A DNA stretch of 64,000 bases from Fragum whitleyi. Its lineage: Eukaryota; Mollusca; Bivalvia; Cardiida; Cardiidae. The notes below the pieces were generated by a model. That model made no database searches. It was not told the DNA's origin and saw only the letters and a list, made by a program, of their open reading frames with translations. This document shows, one piece after another, positions 42,800 to 55,708 of this stretch. The first letter of the stretch is position 1. Each line of letters opens with the position of its first letter. A program made the position numbers and the translations under genes. The DNA lies in NCBI GenBank assembly GCA_948146395.1, contig OX411552.1, positions 50,148,258-50,212,257 on the forward strand. The letters are read 5' to 3'.

Positions 42800-43660
42800 A
42801 AAATAATAACCTTGAACTTAGATCTTTGGTCAAGTGCTGTTTGTGACAAGCAGCAGTTTGGGCGAGCTAGGTTGTCCGCTGACAACTCTCGTTTACTTAA
42901 ATTAAAAAAACGGATGTCATCAATAATTGGAATGCGCGTTTTGCTCTAATTTCAGATCAAATAACCTTGATCACAACTGACTTATGTAAATTCGTACTTA
43001 GAGAAAGATCTGATGATACTTGTCACAAGCACAACTTTGGGAATTATATGATAAACTTTAGCTTATTTAATTGAACGCTTTCATGAACAATGATATAATC
43101 TGTATTTTGCAAACACTTTATCTTAAAGAAAGTACCAGCAGAAAGGTCTTGTTAAAATCAATTCACTTGTTTTACTACGGCCATGTATACTTCTAGTGTA
43201 AAAATTAAAGTTTGATTTCATTGTCTCACTATGTACTCAGGTTAGCGATCTATGGCCAACTTGACCCTCTTGTTTCAATTCAAGGCCAGATAATTGAAGT
43301 TGCCTGAATCCCAAATGGCACATGTGCACATAGACACTGTCAAGATTCATTATGCCCGATCTGAATTTCACCTGAGTGTAACTGTATGATGAGTTGCGCA
43401 CACTAGTAAAGGGCGTTGTTTTCCCCACAGTGATTTGAATGAATTCAAAGGGTCAGATGTCAGATGCAAAATAGACAGTTTAGATACTGGTAACCATTTA
43501 AGTAAGTTTTAGGTCATTTAGTTGAAATCTAAAGGCAAAGTTGCACACACAAAATGGTGTGATGACAGCCAGATAGACAGATTGACAGTCAGACAAACAA
43601 GTAAATCCGCAGACAATTTGGTATGACACAAATGCTGAATTTGATCATCTTTAGAGTTTT
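42800..43660. other. Spacer between arrays
   Basis: No coding feature found. 'agcgatctatggccaacttg' (43240-43270) and 'agacagattgacagtcagac' (43570-43600) look like worn ends of array elements. Confidence 0.4.
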
Positions 43661-44962
43661 TAGCTCACCTAAGCACATCGTGCTTAAGGTGAGCTTTTGT
43701 GATCATTGAATGTCCGTCGTGCGGTGCGCGTCGTCCATCGTGCGTCGTCATCCGTCAACAATTTAAGTGTTTACACTCTAGAGGCCACAAATATGATCCA
43801 ATCTTGATGAAACTTAGTCAGAATGTTGGTCAGTTCTCAAAGATCACAAGGATGAATCCTATTGAAATAGGAAGGAACCATGCCATATCACGGGAAAAGG
43901 GACCTTAATGATAATTTTCTTGTTTACACTCTAGAGGCCTCAAATATTGCCCAATCTGCATGAAACTTGGTCAGAATATTGGCCAGGGCTCAAAGATGAA
44001 CCTTATTGAAAATGGGAAGCATCCATGCCATATCACGGGAAAAGGGGCCTTAATGACAATTATTCTTGTTTACACTCTAGAGGCCACAAATTTGGTCCAA
44101 TCTTAATGAAACTTGGTCAGAATGTTGACCAGGTCACAAAGATGAACCCTATTTAAAATGGAAACGAGCAATGCCATATCACAGGAAAAGGGGTCTTAAT
44201 GACAGCTTTCTTGTTTACACTCTAGAGGCCTCAAATTTGGCCCAATCTTCATGAAACTTGGTCAGAATGTTGGCCAGGTCAAAAAGATGAACCCTATTGA
44301 AAATTGGAAGGATCCTTGTCATATCAGATATTCATAATGAAAATGTCAGAATGTTGACCAGGTCAAAAGAATTAAACCTTTTGAAATTAGGAAGGTTCCA
44401 TGCCATATCACGGGAAAAGGGGCTTCATAAAAATTTTATTGTTTACTCTCTAGAAGCCACAAATTTGGCCTAAAATTCATGAAACTTGGTGAGAATGTTC
44501 GTAAGGACACAAGGATAATCCTTTTTTAAAAAGTGATGGATCCATGCCATATCACGGGAAAAGGGCCATAGTTACAATTTTCTTCTTAACTCTAGAGAGG
44601 CATTAAGTGTGGCCCAAACTATTTAAAACTTGGTCGAATATGTATAAGGCCACAAAGATGAAGCCGGGCTGCCGATAGAAAATTGGAAAGATCCCTGTCA
44701 TTTCACAGGACAAGTAGCCTTGATGAAGATTTCATTTCTTTCCCTTTAGTTTCATTACATGTGCTTATGTTCCAATAAGATCTGTGTCAAGGCATATCCT
44801 TTTTTACACACACACACACAAGAAAGAACAAAGCAGGAAACAAATTGACCATAATCTTTGTTGAAAACATTCTTGTTGACATCTACCTATTTAATTAAAG
44901 TGATGTCCCAGAGGTCAAAGAGACTCAGGTGAGCAATCTAGGACCATCATGGTCCTCTTGTT
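43661..44962 (-). repeat. Tandem array, inverted relative of 20215-20895
   Basis: It starts with the hairpin 'agctcacctaagcacatcgt' / 'gcttaaggtgagct' and a CGTCGTGCG-rich block, then about eight units with 'tgtttacactctagaggcc', 'atgaaacttggtcagaatgt' and 'catatcacgggaaaaggg'. It ends with the hairpin 'aggaccatcatggtcctctt'. A (CA)9 run is at 44804-44820. Confidence 0.78.
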
Positions 44963-44969
44963 TTCTTTC

Positions 44970-45590
44970 CAACTTATTTTTTTCATTTTCTTGGGTTCAT
45001 TAATTCATGAAAGCTTAATACGCTAAATGGTCCTCTTAATATATCTATTGAGTTACAGGAAATCTGAAACCAAGGCTGATAAGCCATCAGCTGGGACCCA
45101 CTGTTTATTATATTTATGACCGTTTGTAATTTGTTACAACAAGAGTTATCAGCTAAGTAAATGGGTTCTATTAATAGTAACACCTTAGATTAAGGGATTT
45201 CTCTCACTTATACGCAGAAGTATGTAGATTCTCTGTATGCTCGCGTACATCTGGCTTGATGATTTCTTCTTAAAAATATTGCTGTAATCACTCATTTTCA
45301 AAGTCGCTATGAACGATGCCAAAATAATCGCCAAGATAACGCAAACTATTCCCTTGAGCTAACTTTTAATTATCTTGGGTTTATTGAAAAGTTAGTCGGT
45401 AATAATCGTGGTCGCTTTCAAATAACTTTATCCAATCAAAGTACTGAAAGTACTGATAAGTTGGAATGCGTTCTAGAGACGGTGACCTCTAGTTGCTAGC
45501 GAAGCTGACGCCTCCCGCCCACCACAGGTGATCACATAATACGTCTCGTCTTTTGACGGGCATATATAAATCAATGTATTTCAACAACGA
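44970..45590. other. Spacer with an isolated hairpin tail
   Basis: Mostly unassigned. At 45500-45570 it carries the 'acgtctcgtcttttgacggg' hairpin tail related to 3297-3320 and 8300-8334, without its array. Confidence 0.45.
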
Positions 45591-46215
45591 GAGGCGCTTT
45601 AAACCCTTAAGCGCTATACAGGCCCAAATCTGACGAAATAAAAATTATACCAAGAGGGCCAGAATGGCCCTAAACCGCTCACCTGAATTCAATTGGTCCA
45701 GTGGATATTATCCAAAAAACTTTCCGGCAAAGATTCATTCAAACTTGCCTAATTGTTGAAGAGGAGATATTATTCGAATTATAAGCAGTCATAATAGACC
45801 CTGAACAACCCATTCATTACAGAGGAGACTCAAAATTAGCGTTACCCTGCCACGCCTATATCTATGGGCTAATGAAAATTTTGCCAACACTTTTTGAAGA
45901 AGGTCATCAAAGGAAAATTCTTGTAAAGTTTCATGGAAATCTGCCCAGTGGTTCAGGAGGAGATGTCGTTCAAAGTTTTTGGGCTCAAAATAAGCCCCGC
46001 CCTGCCATACCCATATTTAATGGGCCAATTAGAATATAGCGACAATTTTTAAATGGGTCACCAAGGGAACATTCTGGCAAAAGTTCATTGAAATTTGCCC
46101 AGCGGTTTAGGAGAAGAAGAAGTTTTAAGAAAAGTGACGACACACGACGGACGACGGAGTCAGGGTGATCCTAAAGCTCCCCTTGAGCACGTTGTGGTAA
46201 GGTGAGCTAAAAAGG
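45591..46215 (-). repeat. Hairpin-ended array element ('gccccgccctgccatac' family)
   Basis: It opens with the hairpin 'agggccagaatggccct', then decayed units with 'ggttcaggaggagatgtcgt', 'ataagccccgccctgcc' and 'gggccaatt', and an end 'cgacacacgacggacgacgg' followed by 'ggtgagctaaaa'. It is related to 36793-38725. Confidence 0.7.
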
Positions 46216-46469
46216 AAGAAAATGATACGGACCATAAAGCCGACTAATGGACGCACAGGCGACCTGATACACCCAAAACAGTTTTTTATATTATTTTTCA
46301 ATTAACTTCTGCTCCATTTGAGTTACCAAGTATATTTTAATCAGAAGTGTCGTAAAGTGGACCTCAACAAGTGATTTTTCCATGGTGAAAAGCTATTTTC
46401 GCAGGGAAGTCTTTTACTTCATGAGTTGGAAACTCAAGACAATTTTTGGACGAAGTTCAATTGTGATTT

Positions 46470-46790
46470 GTGTGACTCCAAAATTGGGCACTGGTCATTG
46501 ACAACATTTGTGTCAAGTTTTATGATTTGGGTCAATTGGTTGTTCAGTTAGAGTGGAAAATATTAACAGTTAAGATTTACCTATGACCGAGATAGATATG
46601 TTTGACCCCGAAATAATAGCACATTTCCTTGGGTCATGGGCAATATTTCAATATTTGTGTAAAGTTTCGTTATTGTAGGTCAATGGCTTCCCCGTTTATC
46701 TAGCGGAAAGCAAAAGGTCAATGGAATGGGAGACAGACATGATGAAATCAATATAATTATGCTCCTCTTCTTCTGAGAGGGGGAAAAAGT
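46470..46790. repeat. Worn monomers of the 145-bp 'gaccttgacctttgacc' family
   Basis: 'aaataatagcacatttcctt', 'gggtcatgggcaatattt' and 'gtgtaaagtttcgttattgt' match the array at 2280-3112. The end 'cctcttcttctgagaggggg' is a degraded version of its terminal hairpin. Confidence 0.65.
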
Positions 46791-46796
46791 TTATAA

Positions 46797-47205
46797 CATC
46801 GGGAAATTGATAAGGTGAACGATTTTGGAATGATTTAAGCATGATGTTGAATGAGTGAGCGGAGCGAGTTTTGAGTGAAATTTAAGGGAGGAAATCCAAT
46901 GTCGCTTATTTTGTTCAGGATGAACAAAATTAGCGATATAGCCTATATAAAATATGTATAAAAGTTCAATCAATAGCTTTCAATTTCGCCAAGAACCAAT
47001 TAGACGCTTTAAATTTCATTTATGTCAGTGAAATCGCGATTTAGTTCTTGCTTAATTCATTTTGAATGTACATTTTGATCTTATTTTTTAATAACTTTGA
47101 GTATTTTGAATGGTTTGAGTGAGTGTTTGGAATGAATGAATGGAGTGCTGATTGAGCGATTAAGAATGTTTTTTATTGAGATGAATGTCAATTTCACGAT
47201 CTAAC
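46797..47205. mobile_element. Non-autonomous DNA element, copy 1 ('catcgtgaaattga' ends)
   Basis: It matches 50366-50785 throughout: 'gagcgagtttt', 'aacaaaattagcgatat', 'cagtgaaatcgcgattta', 'gagtgagtgtttggaatgaa', 'gcgattaagaatg'. The ends are 'acatcgggaaattga' and 'tcaatttcacgatct', an inverted pair. No ORF of transposase size is present. Confidence 0.75.
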
Positions 47206-48418
47206 TAACTGTATGATGGTGCTCTTAAACGTGTTGATGTGTAAGAATGTGAAGAAGACAAGTTGAACAAGTTAGTTTGTTTCAAATGGCAAATTGTCTT
47301 GGTGTTGGAATGCAATTGGGCAAAGATATTCATAATTCAATTAAAGATGTGGGGGCAAGGGTTTTATTGGATGAGTATTGTGTTTTTACAATAAAACATT
47401 CATGTAGATAACTGCAATATGACGGAAAAAAACAGACAATATGTTGCAAAAATAGTTATTAAATTTAAAAGTGTATCATCACTTTAAGAAAAGGTATTTA
47501 TTTCGTAGCTTAGACAGAAATTTACAATATAACACCTTGCCAAAAGTTAAATGTGTAATAAGGTCGTTCAGAAAGAGAAACTACACCTTTAAAAGAAGCT
47601 ATAACATAATTCTACGAAAAACAGGTCGCGACCTAACCAAATAAGCAGATCACATGATTGGTCTGTGCTATTGCCACAATACTGAGAAAACAGATCGCGT
47701 CATTACCAAATAAGCAGATCACGTGATTGGCTAGTGCTAATTGTCAACTGCTGACCTTATTGGACTTGACTTATCACATGATTTCCAAATATAGTAATGC
47801 AAACATGTGATACTTATATATTCGTACGCAACTTTCAATAAATATCGTTTAAAACATACATTAGCGTGTTAATAATATACACGAAGTGATAATTGTGTAA
47901 TTGTACAGCATTATTACTTTTCGATGAAATAAACTGTATGTCTGTCAAGTTGAGATGTACAATATAGGCCGAAGTGTATTCACATCCTGTTCAGGTGATA
48001 TGTGTTCTCAAAAAACCCGAAATGAAATTATTTTGTGTTCATTTTGCGGTTTTGTTAAATCTAAGTTGGAATTGCTCCGCATTCCAACTTAAAAACCCAA
48101 AGGATTCACGTGCTTGGAGAAAGTGAAGGCATTTCAGCGTTGGACAAGCTGAAGTTACGAGGGCTTGGTTACCAACCTACTATTTACGGTCCCAAGTTAA
48201 TTATGTTGACTATCTTAAGAAGTAAATAACAATGAGTAAAAGCTGGTTTGCCTTAACCTTAAGTGCATCGACCCCATTTACTTAGGCTCCGTGGATAATA
48301 GAGATAAGAAATCTGCCATCTTTGTTTTCTTAGCTAATCATGTCGCTCGTCGTTCATCGGTTGCATTACAATACTAGACTCAGAATATCTACCAAAAGGG
48401 AAACGTTTAACGCCCGGC
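47206..48418. other. Spacer with small duplications
   Basis: 'ccaaataagcagatcacatgattgg' and a near copy recur 68 bp apart (47636 and 47706). 'ttggaattgctccgcattccaa' (48066-48087) is a hairpin preceded by 'aaaaaacccgaaatgaaatt', a repeat also found at 53161-53260 in the opposite orientation. No gene. Confidence 0.45.
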
Positions 48419-48537
48419 GTTCAGGATGAAAACGTGAGCGAGGCGCTTTCGAAATGATACCTCGCTTTGCACATATATGCACGTGCAAAGCGGGGTATCA
48501 TCTCAAAGCGCTCGCGAAACGCTTTTACATCCTGAAC
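48419..48537. repeat. Palindromic element
   Basis: 'gttcaggatgaaaacg', 'gcgaggcgcttt', 'atgatacctcgctttgcac' are mirrored by 'gtgcaaagcggggtatcat', 'aaagcgctcgcg' and 'acatcctgaac'. The loop is 'atatatgcac'. Arms are about 55 bp, rich in CpG. Confidence 0.85.
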
Positions 48538-48731
48538 ACAGGGCTTGTCTGAATTTGTTCATTCTGCGCAATCTGATCAGGATGTGTACACCTTTCTCAG
48601 TAAGTCATTCGAACGTTTACGTAACATTTTAACGTAATATTTTAATTTATCAATTTCAGGTTCATTAATTTCTTGCAATATGATAATCAAGTTGTAATCT
48701 TTGAAATCCACGAGTGAAAAAAACAATTGTC

Positions 48732-48783
48732 ATGCTCTCTCTCTCTCTATCTCTCTCTCTCTCTTTTCACTCTCCGCACTTTC

Positions 48784-48827
<44 letters not shown>

Positions 48828-49083
48828 ACTCTCTCTCTCTCAACCCTCTTTCTCCCTCTCTCAACCCTCTTTCTCCCTCTCTCAATCCCCTTTCCCATCT
48901 CTCTCTCTCTCTCAACCCTCTCTCTCACTCTCACCCTTTCTCTCTCTTCCTTTCTCCCTCTCTCAACCCCCTCTCTCACTCTCCTCTCCCATATATCTCT
49001 CTACTCTCTTCCCCTTCTCCCCTCACTACCCGCTCGCTCTCCATCTCTCTGTCCCCTTTTCTCGCATTTCCCACTCTCTCCAA
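48732..49083. repeat. CT-rich microsatellite region with 'ctctcaaccc' sub-repeats
   Basis: Alternating (CT)n runs and 'ctctcaaccctctttctcc' units. Frames on either strand translate as SLSLSL or RERERE and are not genes. A small (GA)n block lies at 49292-49312. Confidence 0.9.
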
Positions 49084-49319
49084 TGTTGCTTACACACTTA
49101 CTTATTTCCATGTCACACTTAAAGGGGTCAAGTACATTTCAGTGGTATATACATGTTTTACTTTGAAAAAGGCTTTCTTATACTGGTCAAACTGCAACAT
49201 TCATGAAGTCCAAACAAAAATGCATTATTTTAAAATTTTAGTTGTTGCCTTCTAGTGTGACAGGAAATTTAATATGATGTTTGTTGAGGGATAGAGAGAG
49301 AGAGAAAGAGAGAGGAATG

Positions 49320-50365
49320 CCCACCGGGCACTCACCCGAAAATTAGTACATTCACGTATAGATGAAAGCACTTGAGTGGCTTATCAGCACTAAGGTTTCG
49401 GAAAAGGGTGGTTTTTATTTGAAAATTACATGTATTTTTACGGCTATCTGGTTATGAATATTTAATAAGCTCATATTAAATAGCAGTAAAGAAAAATATT
49501 CTATAAAGCTTACTTAAATAGTATTCCATTGTTATCAATATAACTAGAAGTGAAATTTAAATCAAATGAATAATATTCTATTGATATCATCATACAGAAA
49601 ATAAACATACAAAAAAATTAAATTGTTATTCTTGAAAAACGGTATTTTCGTTATAAGATTAAGACTATAAATATATAAAGCCTCTGCTAATAGTCGTTCA
49701 CACTAAAATACGATTTTATCACCTCTTGCATTAATCCGCGGATTAGCTGTGAGGGCTAAACAGAAGGGCCATACACCCATCATTGATTCACTTTTTTGCT
49801 GTCAGTAAGGAGTTCGACCCCGGGAAACGCGAGTTTGCAGTTATCTTTTCAGATTTTGTCCTATCCAAAAAACTAAAAATGTTTATCTAAGTTCACCTTT
49901 AATTCATTTCCAATTTACTGACGGTGAAAATAAGGAAAAAAGCAAAGAAAGAAATAACGCTTGGCGACTCCCCGCCCTTTCATATAGGCCTAAACTGTTT
50001 GGAAATCTAAAATTTACTTTCATATGTATTAAAAAAAATCAGAGAAAAAAGAAGACTTTTCTTTTAAACTTCACCCAAAAGTAGTCATAAATAATATAAA
50101 TGATCTATCTCAATGCAATAAGAATTAAAGAGAAAAAAATGTCCAAGGAGACTTGTTTTATTACCTAAAAATGGCCGAGTGCAACATTACAGATTCATCT
50201 CTTCAAGTGACAGGGTGTATCAACTAGCCAACACTAAATAATAGGATGAGAAAGTAATTGGAAACGCCTAAAAAATGAATTGATAGATAATAGGCAATTA
50301 GTACTATAGATAACATTAATGAAACAAGATATAAATGCATCAGGTCTCGAAAACTACAGTTAACA
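49320..50365. other. Spacer, no gene identified
   Basis: AT-rich. 'gagttcgaccccgggaa' at 49810-49826 resembles a tRNA box B, but no box A partner is clear. The 90-codon minus frame at 50224-50496 overlaps the start of the next DNA element and lacks domain features. Confidence 0.45.
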
Positions 50366-50785
50366 ACATCGTGAAATTGACAATATGAATGATTTTCGAG
50401 TGATTTTGCAATGAAACTGAGTGAGTGTGGGGAGCGAGTTTTTGATGAATTTAATGGGAGGTAACAAATATCGCAATATTTTTTCAGGATTAACAAAATT
50501 AGCGATATTCATTACCTCCCTTTAATAAAATATGCATACAAGTTCTATGAATAGCTTCCAATGTCTTTGAGGAACCAATGAGACGCTAAAAAAATAAATC
50601 AAATCAGTGAAATCGCGATTTATCTATATTTATTTTACAATTTGAATGTAGTTGTTGATCATATCTTTTTTAGTCATTTTGAGCGTTTTTGAATGGTTTA
50701 AGTGAGTGTTTGGAATGAACGAATGGAGCGTTGAGCCAGCGATTAAGAATGGTTTTGATTGAGATGAATCTCAATTTCACGATTT
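50366..50785. mobile_element. Non-autonomous DNA element, copy 2 ('catcgtgaaattga' ends)
   Basis: The inverted ends 'catcgtgaaattga' (left) and 'tcaatttcacgatt' (right) are perfect over 11-12 bases. The interior matches 46797-47205. It contains 'ttagcgatattcattacctccc', mirrored by 'gggaggtaacaaatatcgcaat', an internal palindrome. Confidence 0.8.
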
Positions 50786-50789
50786 AACT

Positions 50790-52456
<1,667 letters not shown>

Positions 52457-52459
52457 TTC

Positions 52460-53160
52460 AGCATTAATCAAAACATGACAAAATGGATAACAACACATAC
52501 AAAGCACAATGTTTAACAATGATAAGAAATATATTACTTTTTATAAATAAATAAAATTTCATCAGATGATTATTTTATGTAGTGTTATGAACTATGTTAG
52601 TTTCATCAATGCTAAGGATAACACAAAAAAGAGAAATAAATCTCTTATTTCCATTGTGGTCCTTCACATTGATGGCCTGACATAGAGAGGCATGAAATGA
52701 ATCAAATACTGTGGTGACTTTAAGTACATATGAAACTAAAAGGCTAATCACACTGTAGGAATAGCGTGATTATGTTTTTGGTTTCATTCCTCCAAGAAAT
52801 CAACAAATATTCTCTTCATCTTTTGTAATTTAATATCAAGAGGCAAAAATGTAAAGGTTTGTCGAAAAAGAAATTCTGCGAACGCCTACAAAATAGCTGC
52901 GTACTCAAAATTGTTTCATTCATAAATAAAACCAATTTTTCATCAAATCAGAATGTTCAAATTTCGATCGACCAACCTTTAATCAAATTATTAAGGTATT
53001 GAAAAGTCATTTTTTCACATTGATTTCGGTGAAGTTTTGTTGAAATTTACTCCACCACGGTAACCGCGGGTTCAAGAGAAGATTTTAGCTCGATTCTTCA
53101 GTTAAGATAAAGTTGTTGCCGGGGTATCCGGGTCGAGATTTCGGCCAATTCCACGTTCGC
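52460..53160. other. Spacer, no gene identified
   Basis: AT-rich with no recognised repeat family or exon. Confidence 0.45.
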
Positions 53161-53262
53161 CGTTTTTAAGGTGCGTAGCACTTCCAACTTTTAACACAAC
53201 CGCAAAATGAACCCAAGACAATTTCATTCCGGGTTTTTTGATAGCACATACCACATGATCTC
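53161..53262 (-). repeat. Repeat shared with 47990-48100
   Basis: On the minus strand 'caaaaaacccggaatgaaat', 'gttcattttgcggttgtgtt' and 'aagttggaagtgctacgcac' parallel 48010-48085. The overlapping ORFs at 53102-53372 come from this repeat. Confidence 0.7.
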
Positions 53263-53560
53263 TGCACCAGATTATTCTCACCCCAACTTGTTGTGAACCC
53301 ATAATAATCAAAACTCGGACCAGCAAAACCATTTACAACACACTGCACGCTGAACGAAAATCGAACATGCACGATTCTCGCTTTATGCTATACCCACCTA
53401 TGCGCGCCCATGCGACGTTTTTGGTAAGTACCCTTTTCATGATCTGATCTGGTATCAGGAAATCATAGAGCTCTATTTGTATGCCCTCAAAAACGTCAAC
53501 GGTGTGCTAGAATAACGTTAGTCTACTCCTATCTGAACGCAACCTAAGAGATACGGTGTC

Positions 53561-54260
53561 CTGTCAACCCGGCCTGTTAAAAACTCGACCCTCGTAAAAC
53601 TCGGCCTGTGTAAAACTCGGTCCGTCAACTCGGCCTGTATATAACTTTTATAGTGTTTAGCCTTGTAAACGAATATATATGAATCAATGTATGCAATGTA
53701 CTTAAAGGAGGTGTAAATTCACAATTGATGACTATAACCTACGATATCTATATTCAATACACATATAACTTGTCATCTTCTTTTGTGCTTAGAAAAAAAT
53801 AATTTAGAAAATGAATTTGAATAATAGGTGAATTAAGTATTTAATTATATCTATTTTAGCTCATTTCTATACAAATGCCATATAATACTAAAATAAGATT
53901 ATTATTATTAAAAACCTTTTTAACGAGCGATTATTAATTAATTAATATTAATAATTATTTAAAAAAGCATATATAACATCTCTGCAGTAACCATTTATTG
54001 GTCACAGCAAAATTGACCCCTACTACACATATAAGGTCCCCAAAATCTTTACATTGCATCGCCATACATGTACCTATATAATACATAAACAGGCCGAGTT
54101 GACGGGCAATCTCATTAAAATCAGATCCACCATATTGCCTACCGCCACGCCCTGCATGTAACGGAGAGATAGCGTAGTGGTTTCGTAGCTATGCTTTTAA
54201 TGAGATTGAGTTGACGGGCCGAGTTAACGGGCCGAGTTATTCACAGGCCCGGCGTTGACT
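53561..54260. mobile_element. Foldback-type element with repeated 'ggccgagttgacggg' subterminal motifs
   Basis: The left end carries four 'actcggcctgt'-like motifs in direct series (53570-53640); the right end carries their complements 'aggccgagttgacggg', 'gagttgacgggccgagtt', 'aacgggccgagtt' (54090-54240). Near the right end 'caatctcattaaaatc' and 'ttttaatgagattg' flank a small nested segment (54109-54208). The interior is AT-rich and non-coding. Confidence 0.75.
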
Positions 54261-54299
54261 GTGAACCTAGAGATACTCTATATACAAAGCATATGTCTT

Positions 54300-54461
54300 T
54301 AAGGTAGTGGAACCGTAACGAGTCCGCAACATTTTGAAACACATGATCTTTAACAATGTTAACCGAGGTTTCTTAATGAAATTCATTAGGAAACCTCGCT
54401 TAACACTGTTAAAGTGATTACTTCCGAAACATTGCAGATCTATTACGGGTCCACTACCTTA
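54300..54461. mobile_element. Palindromic MITE, copy 2 ('ggtagtggaacc' family)
   Basis: 'taaggtagtggaaccgtaa', 'aacattttgaaacacatgat', 'ctttaacaatgttaa' and 'cgaggtttcttaatgaa' are mirrored through to 'attacgggtccactacctta'. Nearly the whole element is one hairpin. It is related to 29453-29622. Confidence 0.85.
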
Positions 54462-54641
54462 AAACAGCAAAGAGCAATTACTCCAAAATTAAGAATGAGT
54501 TGTGACTCTTGTTCACTGCACTTCTCAGGAAGATATATCCACGTAAGACGTTTCAAGTCACGGTTCGTAACTAATATACTTACAGATATGCTCTTACAAA
54601 ATTTATTTATTTATTTAAATTGGACAATATTAACTCCAAAA

Positions 54642-54869
54642 TTAATCCTTTGCTGTTTAATCCCTGCCATTTACGTGCCTGTGATTTTACGATTGAGAAA
54701 ACATTGTGAAAAAAGAAGAAATTGCTTCTGACAAGCAATTTCTTCTTTTCCACACTATTTTCTACCCTACTGAATGGTTATTTTTCAAATTAAATCCACT
54801 AAAATTTTTTGTCTGCAAAACCTTTGAATTTGGACAGGTCCAAAATTTTGTAAAACAGGAAAGTGTTAA
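54642..54869. mobile_element. piggyBac-like MITE family A, copy 3
   Basis: TTAA on both sides; 'tcctttgctgtttaatccct' at the left and 'gtaaaacaggaaagtgttaa' at the right. The central hairpin 'aagaagaaattgcttctgac' / 'aagcaatttcttctt' is intact. Orientation is opposite to 17475-17701. Confidence 0.88.
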
Positions 54870-55317
54870 GTAAGCAAGAGTTGTGGTTCTTTCGCACATC
54901 ACTCCTGGATCCATTTACTTATGAAGTACCAAGTTGATAACATTCATTCTTTATTATGCGGATATTTTATTACAAAATTTACCTTCTATATTATGCAGCT
55001 TTGCTCAAGTCAAATTTAGAGACTAGTGTCTCCTTTGGCAGCTTCTAGTCTTTTTCAATGCATCATTTTATTTGAACCTGTGTAAATGGCTATGCCACGA
55101 AAATATCTAAAGTAAGGGGAATTTTATCTAAATGCTTTGAATGCAAAATGGTAGATTGAGATGAAATGGTCAAAAAGAAATGATAGCATAATTAAATCGA
55201 CTCTTTTTAAAGACACAGTTTAAGGAAGGTAGCACTCTTTGTCTTTAAATTTGGAACAGCTCCCCCCCCCCTGTTCAATGTTCTCACAGCTTCATTAATT
55301 TTACAACACCAGTAAAA
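54870..55317. promoter_or_regulatory. Region upstream of UBA2: probable promoter and 5'UTR
   Basis: A non-repetitive 450-bp stretch between a MITE and the UBA2 start codon, with a C run at 55263-55271. No TATA box stands out. The assignment rests only on position. Confidence 0.35.
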
Positions 55318-55461
55318 ATGGCGGCCTCCACGAAAGGAGTTCTCGACGAAGCTGTTCGTGAAAAAGTCTCCTCGTCAAAGATTCTTGTTGTTGGTGCCGG
55401 TGGAATTGGTTGTGAGCTGTTGAAAAACTTAGTTCTCACTGGCTTTGTTGACATAGAAACG
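55318..55461 (+). CDS. UBA2: UBA2 exon 1 (SUMO-activating enzyme subunit 2, N-terminus)
   Basis: ATG in context 'agtaaaaatggcg' starts a 48-codon exon: [20 protein letters not shown], then [20 protein letters not shown] and TGFVDIET. GxGGIGCExLKNL is the nucleotide-binding loop of ubiquitin-like E1 enzymes, and the exact run [20 protein letters not shown] is a UBA2 signature, separating it from UBA1, UBA3 and UBA6. With SAE1, UBA2 adenylates SUMO and carries it as a thioester to UBC9, mostly in the nucleus. The exon ends ACG|GTAAAA in phase 0, where 'IDLDTID'-type sequence should follow. No later exon is in the window, so intron 1 exceeds 8.5 kb; it holds the hairpin array and the SGNH ORF. 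Confidence 0.93.
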
Positions 55462-55708
55462 GTAAAACATTACTGTTATGTCAATATCGGTTGATATAGC
55501 TTAGGTGTCTTTGTCGGAAACTTCACGATAAATTGGTTACACTCCTGTCTGTTTTGCCACGTTAAATTATATAGTAAATTGGCACATTTTGACAGTCTGT
55601 AACTCCTTTAAAAAAATAATATGTACTAAATAACTTAGTCATGGCTCTTGGAAACGACAGTAGTGTCGTCTGAGACGACAACTTTTCTCAGCAGATGACA
55701 AAAAATCG

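Noticed and set aside
43661..44962. CRISPR-like interpretation of regular repeats with spacers
   Set aside because: The DNA is eukaryotic, units are 100-200 bp, diverged and contiguous, with no short identical repeats separated by unique spacers.
48701..49255. Frames of 184 and 131 codons (SLSLSL) and minus-strand RERERE frames
   Set aside because: Translation of the CT-rich microsatellite; no domain, and the frames overlap on both strands.
53102..53372. Cysteine-rich minus-strand frames as a small secreted peptide
   Set aside because: Much of the sequence is an interspersed repeat shared with 47990-48100, and two frames overlap with no preference.
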